From contig JAEYSM010000026.1 of the NCBI GenBank assembly GCA_023434665.1, forward strand, positions 72,565-136,564: 64,000 nucleotides of DNA, in the 5' to 3' direction. Shown here piece by piece: positions 35,313 to 44,693 of this stretch. The translations under genes were made by a program, and so were the position numbers. Source of the stretch: Bacteroidota bacterium. Its GTDB lineage: Bacteria; Bacteroidota; Bacteroidia; Bacteroidales; Lentimicrobiaceae. Under the pieces are notes generated by a model. That model saw only the letters and a list, made by a program, of their open reading frames with translations. It was not told the origin of the DNA and searched no databases. Within the stretch, counting starts at the first letter, position 1; each line of letters opens with the position of its first letter.

Positions 35313-36938
35313 ATGAAAAAACTTTTAGATACTCTTAAACACCTCGTTTTTCTATTCTTTATCCTCATATGCATTAGTACGAAAGCACAACCTTGGAATG
35401 TTGACTCCGTACTATCTGCTCTTGATGCATCGCTGGCTTTAAAAACCACTTTCGAGAAAGCTAAGCTCAACAAAATTGATGATGAAAGGATTAAATTTTA
35501 TCAGTTAAATGATGTAGAGAAGCCTGCAAGATATAAGCAGGCTGAGACTCTTTATGAAGAATATAAGTCGTATCATTTTGATTCCGCATTTCATTATGCT
35601 TTGATTTTGAATACCCTGGCGTTTGAAAGTGCAGACCCGGAAAAAATCGCCTCTTCAAAAATAAGAATGGGTTTTATTCTTCTTTCTTCAGGTCTCTTTA
35701 AGGAAGCTATCGATACGATGCTAACAGTTGAGGTTTCTGGTATAAGCCATCCTCTAAGGATTGAATACTATTCAAATCTGGGAAGAATGTACCATGACTT
35801 ATCAGATTATAATAAGTCACCATATTATACACCAATCTATAATCAGAAAGGAAATGAGTATCTTGAAAAAGCCATCCAACTGATTGAACCTGGTTCAGTT
35901 AGGTATCTGATGTTGCGTGGGGCTGAACAGTTAAAATCGGAACAATTTGAGAGTGCCCGTAAGACTTTTCAAAGAGTTTACCAAAATCATTCACTTACCG
36001 ACCATCAAAGAGCAATTGCAGCATCAACACTTGCATATATTTACACCAGGATTAAAAAGGAAGAGCCGGCAATTTACTATCTGGCTTTAGCTGCAATCTA
36101 TGATATAAGATCATCAACCAGAGAAACTGTAGCACTTCGAAATCTTGCTAATCTTTTATATAAGAAAGGAGATGTTGAGAGAGCATACAGGTTTGTGAAA
36201 ATTGCTCTCGAAGATGCTGAATTTTATAATGCACAACACAGGAAACTAGAAGTAGGTAATGTTTTACCGATTATTGAAGGTCAGCAATTATCGAAAGCAG
36301 AGTATCAAAAACAGCAACTGTGGTATTTTCTTGCAGGCATTTCATTACTAGTTATCATCGCAGTAGTACTTTTAGTTATTACTGTAGGGCAATATCACAA
36401 ATTGAGAAAAGTAAAAGAACTACTGCTCACAACAAATCACAACCTCAAAGAAAGCAATAAGCTATTACACGATTCGAATAGAATTAAAGAAAAATATATT
36501 GCTTATTATTTCAATATAAATGCCGGACATATTGAGCGCATTGGACGAATTCAAACTACTATACAACGAAAGCTCTCACTTAAGCAATATGAATCACTTG
36601 CCGATTTTGCAAATCATGACCTTAATCTTAAGAAAGAAACAGAAGAATTGAATATTAATTTTGATAAAATTGTTCTCAGTTTATTTCCGAATTTTATAAC
36701 CGAATTTAATAAGTTGTTTGAACCTGAAGATCAGATTGTGCCCAAGGAAGGTGAGCTCCTGAACAAGGAGCTAAGAATTTTTGCATTAATCAGGATGGGC
36801 ATTTCCGACAATGAAAAGATTGCACGAATACTCAATTATTCTGTCAACACTATTTACACATACAAGACAAGAATCAGGAATAAATCGAGAGTTTCAAACA
36901 ACGAATTCGAAGAATATCTGATGAAAATTGACAGTTAA
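35313..36938 (+). CDS. SusR-like membrane regulator (TPR, DUF6377-type, HTH)
   Basis: 541 aa from ATG 35313 (MKKLLDTLKHLVFLFFILI), which has GGAG 9 bases upstream; a longer frame starting at 35202 would overlap narI by 68 bases and lose the signal peptide. Order of parts: signal peptide to about residue 25; a periplasmic part rich in TPR-like helical repeats (about 50-310); a transmembrane segment near 325-350; a cytoplasmic coiled region; and a C-terminal LuxR-like helix-turn-helix (IARILNYSVNTIYTYKTRIR). Length and plan match SusR-type regulators. Inferred target is the polysaccharide locus just downstream, not nar. Confidence 0.8.
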   Translation: MKKLLDTLKHLVFLFFILICISTKAQPWNVDSVLSALDASLALKTTFEKAKLNKIDDERIKFYQLNDVEKPARYKQAETLYEEYKSYHFDSAFHYALILNTLAFESADPEKIASSKIRMGFILLSSGLFKEAIDTMLTVEVSGISHPLRIEYYSNLGRMYHDLSDYNKSPYYTPIYNQKGNEYLEKAIQLIEPGSVRYLMLRGAEQLKSEQFESARKTFQRVYQNHSLTDHQRAIAASTLAYIYTRIKKEEPAIYYLALAAIYDIRSSTRETVALRNLANLLYKKGDVERAYRFVKIALEDAEFYNAQHRKLEVGNVLPIIEGQQLSKAEYQKQQLWYFLAGISLLVIIAVVLLVITVGQYHKLRKVKELLLTTNHNLKESNKLLHDSNRIKEKYIAYYFNINAGHIERIGRIQTTIQRKLSLKQYESLADFANHDLNLKKETEELNINFDKIVLSLFPNFITEFNKLFEPEDQIVPKEGELLNKELRIFALIRMGISDNEKIARILNYSVNTIYTYKTRIRNKSRVSNNEFEEYLMKIDS

Positions 36939-37056
36939 TCCTACGCGGTTACCATATACTGTCTATATATTTCGCCGAGCAATTAATTTGAAACCATTGT
37001 AAATAGGGCACTCCAAAATCATCAAGATTTTAGACGTCTATATTTACGCATGAACT

Positions 37057-37088
37057 TTTGGTATACCCAAAAACGAGGGATAGTTTTG
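37057..37088 (+). promoter_or_regulatory. promoter of the polysaccharide-utilisation locus
   Basis: TTTG (37057-37060), a 20-base spacer and TAGTTTTG (37081-37088): full Bacteroidota consensus. Predicted start near 37095, about 33 bases before the first ATG of the locus. Confidence 0.7.
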
Positions 37089-37127
37089 CCTTTGAATACA
37101 CATAAACAACCAAAACAATCATTCATT

Positions 37128-37661
37128 ATGAATAAAAACTTAAGAACAAAGGTGCTTTTATGCCTCATGTTTTTGCTTCCGGTTATGTGGTCGGGTTGCA
37201 ACAAACAAGATGATGGCGAGGTTACTGCCCCTATTACCATTTACGAGAAGGTTGGTGGCACATGGAACATGCTAACTTTGAAGATGATTGATGAAACAGC
37301 TAAATCTGCGGGTATCAAACCTGAAGAAATGGTAATTACCGATCAGTTCAATTTTGGTAGTTTCGGCCTAATGCTCAACCTTGATGAGAGTAACCAACCA
37401 ACCACATTCAGTGTTTTGGGAGACGCACCAGAACTTATAATTAAAGAGGGTTATTGGGACCTTGACAAGAGCTTCCCTGCTGCCGATGGTACTCCTATAG
37501 TTATTACTCTATATTCTGATACCGAAAAAACCTTGGCTGCCAATCAACTACAAATAACATCAATGCCAGGTGCTACACCCCAAATGGAATTGCGATTAAC
37601 TCATTCAAGTGAAGGAGTCGCATATATGACTTACCAATACACTCTTGTGTCAGCCAATTAA
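37128..37661 (+). CDS. lipocalin-like lipoprotein of the polysaccharide locus (DUF5004-like)
   Basis: 177 aa from ATG 37128 (MNKNLRTKVLLCLMFLLPVM). The start fits the promoter at 37057-37088; an earlier in-frame ATG at 37050 would lie upstream of the expected transcript start. Lipobox WSGC predicts a lipoprotein. The remainder (EKVGGTWNMLTLKMIDE ... YMTYQYTLVSAN) looks like a lipocalin-type beta barrel of the kind called DUF5004, which occurs beside SusC/D pairs. Exact function unknown; glycan binding at the surface is possible. Confidence 0.6.
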   Translation: MNKNLRTKVLLCLMFLLPVMWSGCNKQDDGEVTAPITIYEKVGGTWNMLTLKMIDETAKSAGIKPEEMVITDQFNFGSFGLMLNLDESNQPTTFSVLGDAPELIIKEGYWDLDKSFPAADGTPIVITLYSDTEKTLAANQLQITSMPGATPQMELRLTHSSEGVAYMTYQYTLVSAN

Positions 37662-37673
37662 ATGTAACCTACA

Positions 37674-38747
37674 ATGAAGAAGATAATTTATTCGCTTTTA
37701 GTCGTTTTTACACTTCCGTTTTATGCTAAGGCACAAACCCAGGAAGCCGGCGACATTTATAAGATATGGACCAACCCGGTAGTTTATAATTTCGACGAAC
37801 AAGTTTCGTGGTATTTTGACCTTTCCGGAACAACTTTTACACCAGGGCAGGACCTATATATTTGGATTTGGTCGCCAACTGAACCTGATGCTGGCAATTG
37901 GGAAAATTCATCCGATTTTGCAAAGCTCACTTATGTAGATAATATGGTATGGAGATTCAATCTTACACCGACTGAATATTTTAATCAAACGCCTGAACAA
38001 ATAGCTGAAAGTGCTGGATTCTGGTTAAGATTGAAAAATAAAACAGGAACGCTCCAGTCGGGGGTTTCCAATGTACCTATAACTGATTTCTCCGAATTTG
38101 CAAATTCTGGAGAGCAGTTTAAACAATACCCTGAGAAGTTTTACCTCAACGAACCTATGAGTATTCTCTTCAATGCAAATTTATTACCGGCCTTTGAAGG
38201 AGCTATTAGTGTTCACATGCATGCAGGCTTGAATAATTGGGATATTCAGCAGGAATATCAAGTTTGGCTTCCTGAAATAGTTGAGAAGACAAAGCTTGTT
38301 GACATGGGAAATGGAATTTATCGCAAAGACCTAATCCCGGGTGAATATTTTAACGCTCCCGAAGGCTATGTGATGAATGTTATGAACTTCCTGTTTGTAA
38401 AGGACGATTGGGCAGCAACCAGTCCTGACTTTATACTTTACGCACCTGACGTTCCAATTCCTCCAGATCCTATTTTGAGCTTTTTCCCTCTGAAAATGAG
38501 TGTTGAAGACTTTATGGTAATAACTCGCCAATATAACCTTCCGGGTCAGAGATTAAATTATTCAATAACAGGTGGATCAGTAACACTTACAGGTGATTTT
38601 ATTGGAAATATGGATAGTCAAAAGGCTTTCATTAACCTGTTGGGAAACTATGGCTCCATGGATATTACAAAATTATCAGTAACCATTAAAGACCAATTAG
38701 GAAACGTAATTTTTGAAGGTGACCTTCCACTTGTTAAGAAAGATTAG
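37674..38747 (+). CDS. exported SusE/F-position protein (DUF4961-like)
   Basis: 357 aa. Signal peptide ends at about residue 20 (FYAKAQ); there is no lipobox Cys. The rest is beta-rich with many aromatic residues (DLYIWIWSPTEPDAGNWENS, HMHAGLNNWDIQ), which recalls carbohydrate-binding modules of the SusE/SusF kind and DUF4961 proteins. It lies 12 bases after the lipocalin-like gene and 36 before susC. A glycan-binding helper role is inferred from place and composition. Confidence 0.6.
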   Translation: MKKIIYSLLVVFTLPFYAKAQTQEAGDIYKIWTNPVVYNFDEQVSWYFDLSGTTFTPGQDLYIWIWSPTEPDAGNWENSSDFAKLTYVDNMVWRFNLTPTEYFNQTPEQIAESAGFWLRLKNKTGTLQSGVSNVPITDFSEFANSGEQFKQYPEKFYLNEPMSILFNANLLPAFEGAISVHMHAGLNNWDIQQEYQVWLPEIVEKTKLVDMGNGIYRKDLIPGEYFNAPEGYVMNVMNFLFVKDDWAATSPDFILYAPDVPIPPDPILSFFPLKMSVEDFMVITRQYNLPGQRLNYSITGGSVTLTGDFIGNMDSQKAFINLLGNYGSMDITKLSVTIKDQLGNVIFEGDLPLVKKD

Positions 38748-38783
38748 TCAACCACCAAAACAAACAGCAAATAACTTCCAGTT

Positions 38784-41675
38784 ATGAATTTTAAAAATTT
38801 TATAAACAAACATATACTTCTTACCCTGCTGGTTATAATCTCAGGTATAGGAGTCAAGGCTCAGAATATTACTGCTACCGGTAGAGTTACCGACACCAGA
38901 AACGAACCCCTTCCCGGAGTTACGATTATGGTAGTGGAAAATCATACAGGTACAGTAACTGACCTAAACGGTAACTTCTCACTGAAATGCGATCAAGGAA
39001 CAACTTTGCGCATTTCGTTTGTCGGATTTGTGACACAAAATGTACCTGCTGCACCAGTAATGAACATACAATTAGCTACTGATGAGATATCACTCACAGG
39101 TGCCGAAGTAGTTGGTGTTGGATATGGCACTATGCGAAAAACAGACCTCACAGGAGCCATTACTTCTGTTGAAGCTGAAGATTTCAAAAAAGGTATAGTA
39201 ACTTCTAATGAGCAACTATTGCAAGGGCGTGTGGCAGGCTTAACAGTAATTTCAGGTGGTGGTAATCCTGCTGCTGGTTCCTCAATGAGATTAAGGGGCG
39301 GCACATCGCTTTCAGCAAGCAACGGCCCACTAGTAGTAATCGATGGTGTCCCGGGCGCTGACTTCAATACAATTCAATCAAGTGAAATTGTCTCAATAGA
39401 TGTGCTTAAAGATGCTTCTGCATCTGCAATATATGGTTCCCGTGGAGCAAACGGCGTTATTATTGTGACCACTAACCGTGAACGCATTGGAAACGCTATG
39501 GAATACAGCACTTCTTTTGCAATTGGCAAAGTTGCTAAAAATCTTGACCTTCTCTCTGCTGACCAATGGCGAAATTACGTGAGAACTAACGACATCACGA
39601 ATGCCGTTGATTACGGTGGAAACACTGATTGGCAGGACGAACTACAACGAACTGCTTTTACACAGACTCACACGCTGAGCTTTAGCTCGGGCAGTGAAAA
39701 CAGTGGCTACAGGGCTTCCTTTAACTTCCTTGATAACGAAGGAGTAATAAAGAAAAGTTTTATGAACCGCATGGGCATTGGCCTATCGGCTTATCAGTAT
39801 GGACTTAATAATAGACTGAAACTGGAATTCAATCTTCATGCAAACACAGATAAATGGTCGAATATAGATAACTCCATATTCCAGCGTGCCTATAACCTGA
39901 ATCCTACACTACCTGTTATGCAAAATGGCAAGTACACTCAAATAGGAGGAACAAACAATAACAATCCGGTTGAAGTTCTTGAAAACCGTACGGATGAAAA
40001 TACGCGTCGCCGAATGTTAGGTTTTGGTAAAGCAGAACTTGAAATTTTTAAAGGCTTGAAGGGAATTGCCAACGTGTCATATGAGTTTAATGGAGCTAAT
40101 GGAAGCTTCCACCTTCCCTCCTATGCATTCTATGGCATAACCGATAAAGGTTATGCCCGCCGCAGTAATGCTGAGTATTTTACTAAGCAACTTGAAACAT
40201 ATCTCAATTACGAGACCGAAATTACTGACTTCCTGAAACTTAACGCATTAGGTGGATACTCTTATCTCGAAAACATTTATTCAGGCTTTGGTTCAGAAAG
40301 ACGCGGATTTGATACTGATATGTTTGGCTCTGATAATTTGGGAGCAGGTCAGGATTATCGCGCCGGAGATGTTTATTCATATAAAGGACAGGCCAAACTA
40401 ATTTCTTTCTTTGGACGTGTAAACCTGAATGCATATGAGAAGTACATGTTGACGGCTACTCTCCGTCAGGATGGTTCGTCAAGATTTGGCTCGAACAATA
40501 AATGGGGTTTATTCCCATCGGTTTCAGCAGGGTGGCGTGTAAGCGAAGAAGCTTTCATGGAGGGCACAAAAAGCTGGTTGTCATATCTTAAATTAAGAGC
40601 AGGTTACGGCATTACCGGTAATCAGGATGGTATTGGCGAATACAAGTCATTATTCCTTTTGGGAGCCGGCGGTGCATCATACTTTGATGCTGTTAGCGGA
40701 ACCTGGAAACAATCATACGGCGCTGTTCAGAATCCTAATCCTAACCTGAAATGGGAATCTACAGCACAAGCTAACATTGGTTTGGACTTTATATTGTTCA
40801 ATATGCTCAATGGTACTTTAGAAGTTTACTCTAAGAAAACCAGTGATCTTCTATATACTTATCAAGTTCCACAGCCCCCATATTTGTATGGAACAATGTT
40901 GGCTAACGTAGGCAACCTTACAAACGAGGGTATCGAACTCTCACTTAACAGTACCTTATATCGTAACAACGACCTTAGTGTTGGAGCTAATTTGACTTTT
41001 GCTGCTAACCGCCAAACAGTTGATAAGCTATCGAATGAGCTTTACCAAACTGATGTAGTTTACTCCGGTTCATTGCATAACCTCACCGGAATGTCGAATA
41101 CTTTTTCTCAAATTTTAAAAGAAGGATATGCTGTTGGAACATTTTGGGGTCCGAAATACGAAGGTCTTGATGAAAATGGCAATTTCATTCTGGCCGAAGG
41201 TGGAGCACAGGTTATTGGCAATGCACAACCCGATTTTACTTTGGGCTTTGGCATGGATTTCACCTATCGCGACTGGTATTTAAATTTCTTCGGATATGGT
41301 ATGTTCGGGCAAGATGTTCTGAATGCTACTGCAATGGAAATCAGTTATCCGGGACGACTCCCTGCTTATAATGTCACAGATTCATTTTTGGAATCCGGAA
41401 TCAAGTCCGACCCCTTATATTCAAGCTTTTGGCTGCAGGATGCTTCATTCTTCAGACTTCAAAGTGCAACACTGGGCTATAACTTCCCGGTAAATGTAAT
41501 TGGAATTAATAGTATCAACTGCTTTGTGACAGGCGAAAACCTCTTCATTCTCACAAAATATGAAGGTATTGACCCTGAAGTAAACATTGACGGATTGACA
41601 TCACCAGGTATTGATATGCTGAACTATTATCCAAAAGCACGCACAATAATGCTTGGACTGAAAGTTAACTTCTAA
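38784..41675 (+). CDS. SusC-like TonB-dependent outer-membrane transporter
   Basis: 963 aa. Signal peptide ends near residue 26 (GIGVKAQ). Then a carboxypeptidase-like beta-sandwich (ATGRVTDTRNEPLPGVTIMV, about 29-105), a plug domain (RVAGLTVISGGGNPAAG; VVIDGVPG; KDASASAIYGSRGANGVIIV) and a barrel ending LGLKVNF. It imports oligosaccharides with TonB energy, capped by the SusD lipoprotein encoded next. No N-terminal sigma-regulator (STN) domain is present, so signalling through an anti-sigma factor is not expected. Confidence 0.95.
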   Translation: MNFKNFINKHILLTLLVIISGIGVKAQNITATGRVTDTRNEPLPGVTIMVVENHTGTVTDLNGNFSLKCDQGTTLRISFVGFVTQNVPAAPVMNIQLATDEISLTGAEVVGVGYGTMRKTDLTGAITSVEAEDFKKGIVTSNEQLLQGRVAGLTVISGGGNPAAGSSMRLRGGTSLSASNGPLVVIDGVPGADFNTIQSSEIVSIDVLKDASASAIYGSRGANGVIIVTTNRERIGNAMEYSTSFAIGKVAKNLDLLSADQWRNYVRTNDITNAVDYGGNTDWQDELQRTAFTQTHTLSFSSGSENSGYRASFNFLDNEGVIKKSFMNRMGIGLSAYQYGLNNRLKLEFNLHANTDKWSNIDNSIFQRAYNLNPTLPVMQNGKYTQIGGTNNNNPVEVLENRTDENTRRRMLGFGKAELEIFKGLKGIANVSYEFNGANGSFHLPSYAFYGITDKGYARRSNAEYFTKQLETYLNYETEITDFLKLNALGGYSYLENIYSGFGSERRGFDTDMFGSDNLGAGQDYRAGDVYSYKGQAKLISFFGRVNLNAYEKYMLTATLRQDGSSRFGSNNKWGLFPSVSAGWRVSEEAFMEGTKSWLSYLKLRAGYGITGNQDGIGEYKSLFLLGAGGASYFDAVSGTWKQSYGAVQNPNPNLKWESTAQANIGLDFILFNMLNGTLEVYSKKTSDLLYTYQVPQPPYLYGTMLANVGNLTNEGIELSLNSTLYRNNDLSVGANLTFAANRQTVDKLSNELYQTDVVYSGSLHNLTGMSNTFSQILKEGYAVGTFWGPKYEGLDENGNFILAEGGAQVIGNAQPDFTLGFGMDFTYRDWYLNFFGYGMFGQDVLNATAMEISYPGRLPAYNVTDSFLESGIKSDPLYSSFWLQDASFFRLQSATLGYNFPVNVIGINSINCFVTGENLFILTKYEGIDPEVNIDGLTSPGIDMLNYYPKARTIMLGLKVNF

Positions 41676-41706
41676 AATCAACCATGAATTACAAAAAAGA
41701 AAACTC

Positions 41707-43218
41707 ATGAAAGTTAAATCTATAATAGCATTAAGTTTTGTAATGTTGTTTACAACAGCATGTACCGATCTTGATGAAACCCTATATGATAGGGTTGAAG
41801 CTGATAATTACGGAAAATCAGCGGGCGAAATAGAGACCATTGTTGGTCGCGCTTATGCCTCTTTACGCGGATTTAGTGATGCCTCCTCAGGTGGAACACA
41901 TGCTTATCCCGCTTCAGAATACGTATACTTCCTCACCGCAATTACATCAGATGAAGCTGCATTGCCAACAAGAGTAGGTGGCGACTGGTATGATGGTGGT
42001 CAATATCTTGATTTACAATATCACACTTGGACACCTGACAATAAGGTAATATGGAGTGCTTGGAAATATAACTTTGCAGGTATCTCATCGGTTAACGCAG
42101 TAATGTATCAAGTGGAGCAATCAGGATTGACAGATGATGAGAAAAGCAAGATATATGCTGAGTTGAGAGCTATTCGCGCTTATTATTATTATAATTTGCT
42201 CGATCTTTTTGGAAATGTACCTATTATTACTGACTATAAAGTAACAGATCTTCCTGCAAATTCAACAAGTGAGCAGGTTTATGACTTCATTGAAAACGAG
42301 TTGCTAGAGGTTATTGACATGCTGCCAACAACTGGATATGGCAGGATGACACAAAATGCAGGCAACATGCTTTTGGCAAGGCTTTATCTCAATTCAGAAG
42401 TATATATCGGTCAACCACGCTGGCAGGACTGCATTAATGTAGCCGACAAGATTGACGGAACCTTAGAAGCTGATTTCTATGTTAACTTCCAAACAAATAA
42501 TGAAGTTTCAAGAGAGATCATTTTTGCAATACCTTACGATCATAAAGCAGGTACCGTGGGCAATTATATGCCATCGATGACCTTCCATTATGAACAAAAA
42601 TGGGCATTTTCACCAACAGGAGCTTACCAGTGGTGCGGTAATGGAATGAGCGCAAAGCCTGGCATTTATGGTATGTTTGATGAAAACGACATTCGCCGGA
42701 AGTCTGTACTGATTGGAGATCAAATAAATTTATCAACCGGATCAGTCATTATTATGCCGGCATCAGGTGAGCCACTTTCTTATACCGATACTATTACCGA
42801 TATAACCAATGCAAAGCAGAATGAAGGAGGCAGGTTATTCAAGTATGAGGTTCGCCCAGATGATGCGTGGGAAAGAGATAATGATCTTGTAATCATGCGT
42901 TATGCTGAAGTTCTTATGATGAAAGCTGAATGTTATGTTAGGTTAGGCTCTCCGGCATCTGCCCGACCATTGGTTGAGCTTGTAAGAAGTCGTGCTGGCT
43001 TATCAACACCCAGCGATATTACTTTAGAGTTCCTTAACTTAGAACTTAAGAAAGAGTTTCTTTTCGAAAGTCATCGCAGAACCGATAATATCCGCTTTGG
43101 TACCTTCTTTGAACCATGGTGGAACAAATCAACTACCCCTTCTTACAGAAGGATCTTCCCAATCCCGTCATTTGAATTACAAAAGAATTCAAATTTAGTT
43201 CAAAACACGGGATACTAG
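41707..43218 (+). CDS. SusD-like glycan-binding lipoprotein
   Basis: 503 aa. Lipobox FTTAC (Cys19) then TDLDETLYDRV, the typical mature SusD start. Helical TPR-like core with AELRAIRAYYYYNLLDLFGN, the RagB/SusD signature, and a C-terminal IFPIPSFELQKNSNLVQN. It forms the lid of the SusC barrel at the cell surface. A GC-rich hairpin follows it. Confidence 0.95.
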   Translation: MKVKSIIALSFVMLFTTACTDLDETLYDRVEADNYGKSAGEIETIVGRAYASLRGFSDASSGGTHAYPASEYVYFLTAITSDEAALPTRVGGDWYDGGQYLDLQYHTWTPDNKVIWSAWKYNFAGISSVNAVMYQVEQSGLTDDEKSKIYAELRAIRAYYYYNLLDLFGNVPIITDYKVTDLPANSTSEQVYDFIENELLEVIDMLPTTGYGRMTQNAGNMLLARLYLNSEVYIGQPRWQDCINVADKIDGTLEADFYVNFQTNNEVSREIIFAIPYDHKAGTVGNYMPSMTFHYEQKWAFSPTGAYQWCGNGMSAKPGIYGMFDENDIRRKSVLIGDQINLSTGSVIIMPASGEPLSYTDTITDITNAKQNEGGRLFKYEVRPDDAWERDNDLVIMRYAEVLMMKAECYVRLGSPASARPLVELVRSRAGLSTPSDITLEFLNLELKKEFLFESHRRTDNIRFGTFFEPWWNKSTTPSYRRIFPIPSFELQKNSNLVQNTGY

Positions 43219-43233
43219 GAGTACTAACAATTT

Positions 43234-43274
43234 CGATCGAAGCCGGCCGGCATTTACCGGCCGGACTTGATCGA
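43234..43274 (+). repeat. GC-rich hairpin after susD
   Basis: CGATC-GAA-GCCGGCCGG, a 6-base loop and CCGGCCGG-ACTT-GATCG give an 8-bp GC core with a further outer stem. No T run follows, so it is probably an mRNA-processing or stabilising structure that separates susCD from the enzyme genes and not a terminator. Confidence 0.6.
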
Positions 43275-43448
43275 CAATGATCAGTTATAGCTGGTTAACG
43301 ATGCCTGAAAATGTAATAGCTTAGGATAATAATATGGACTTGATAGCCATCAGTAAATCTCAATGGGAGAGATTAATTAATGTGAGACCTTAACAATTAG
43401 TGAATACTATATGCTGCAGTAGGTGCAGTGCCGGAATAATAAAAAAAA

Positions 43449-44684
43449 ATGAAACTACTTACAACCATTGCAGTTGCTTTAATAATAGCCATGTATTCCT
43501 GTGCAAAGGAGGATCCTGCACCTGGAAATATCGTTAAGGAATTCAATCCCGTGCCTGTTGTTAAAACCAACGATCTGCCATTGTATGCACACTATATGCC
43601 ATGGTTTGAGGACAGGAGCACTTCTAACAATGGAAACTGGGGTTGGCATTGGACAATGAACAATCAAAATCCTGATATTATTCTTGAAGACAACCGGAGG
43701 CAAATTGCCTCACACTATTATCCATTAATTGGGCCCTATGCCTCCAGCGATCCCGACCTACTTGAATACCACCTCCTCCTAATGAAATATTCAGGAATTG
43801 ATGGAATTTTAATCGACTGGTATGGCACTTATGATGTATACGATTATGCTATGAACAAGCGAAATACAGAAGCCCTGGTAGAGAAAATTGAGAAAGTAGG
43901 ACTTAAGTTTGCCATAGTTTATGAAGATGCAACTGTAAAAAATATAATTCAACAAACTAGCGAAGAAGACGGACGTTCAATTGCCCGCATGGATATGGTT
44001 TATCTGCAACAAAAATTTTTCTCAAAAGAATCATATATTACTGTGGATGGAAAACCTTTACTCCTTGTTTTTGGGCCAAACCATTTCAATCAACCTACCG
44101 ATTGGGATTTTGTAATGAGTGTTTTTTCTAATAAGCCTTGCTTTATGCCACTTTGGAGTAGAAGTGGTGAAACAGGCTCAGCTACTGGTGGTGAATTCAT
44201 TTGGGTGGACCTTGTGAATGTAGATGAAAAGTATGCAACTGCTTCATCACATAACTATTTTGGGGGTGGAGCATGGCCCGGATTCCACGACTTTTATAAA
44301 GAAGGTGGAGCAGGAACTGGATACTTTTACATTGACCACTCCAATGGACAGGTCTGGCGTAATCTTCTGCAAAAAGCACTAGATAATAAACAACATATAA
44401 AATTCCTTCAGTTAATTACCTGGAACGACTTCGGTGAAGGCACCATAATTGAACCTACAAGAGAGTTTGGGTACTCCTATCTTGAAGAACTTCAACAATT
44501 TACCGGACTTGATTATGATATTTCACAACTAGAGTTTATTACAAAGCAATACAACCTCCGTAAAAGATATAAGTCAGATATTAAATCGCAACAATCACTT
44601 GACCAGGCCTTTTACTACTGGGTATCGCTGCAGCATTCAAAAGCGCAAAATATAATTGATAGTTTAGACAACCTCTCAAAATAA
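43449..44684 (+). CDS. GH71/GH99-like glycoside hydrolase lipoprotein
   Basis: 411 aa. Lipobox AMYSC (Cys18). The catalytic-type barrel starts LPLYAHYMPWFEDR, has GIDGILIDWYGTYDVYDYAM around residues 118-137, and near the end TWNDFGEGTIIEP (Trp325, Asp327, Glu330), which resembles the acid motif of families GH99 (endo-alpha-mannosidase) and GH71 (alpha-1,3-glucanase). It would cut an alpha-linked polysaccharide at the cell surface before uptake. The linkage cannot be told from sequence. It is 10 bases before the GH97 gene. Confidence 0.75.
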   Translation: MKLLTTIAVALIIAMYSCAKEDPAPGNIVKEFNPVPVVKTNDLPLYAHYMPWFEDRSTSNNGNWGWHWTMNNQNPDIILEDNRRQIASHYYPLIGPYASSDPDLLEYHLLLMKYSGIDGILIDWYGTYDVYDYAMNKRNTEALVEKIEKVGLKFAIVYEDATVKNIIQQTSEEDGRSIARMDMVYLQQKFFSKESYITVDGKPLLLVFGPNHFNQPTDWDFVMSVFSNKPCFMPLWSRSGETGSATGGEFIWVDLVNVDEKYATASSHNYFGGGAWPGFHDFYKEGGAGTGYFYIDHSNGQVWRNLLQKALDNKQHIKFLQLITWNDFGEGTIIEPTREFGYSYLEELQQFTGLDYDISQLEFITKQYNLRKRYKSDIKSQQSLDQAFYYWVSLQHSKAQNIIDSLDNLSK

Positions 44685-44693
44685 AAAGGAAGA

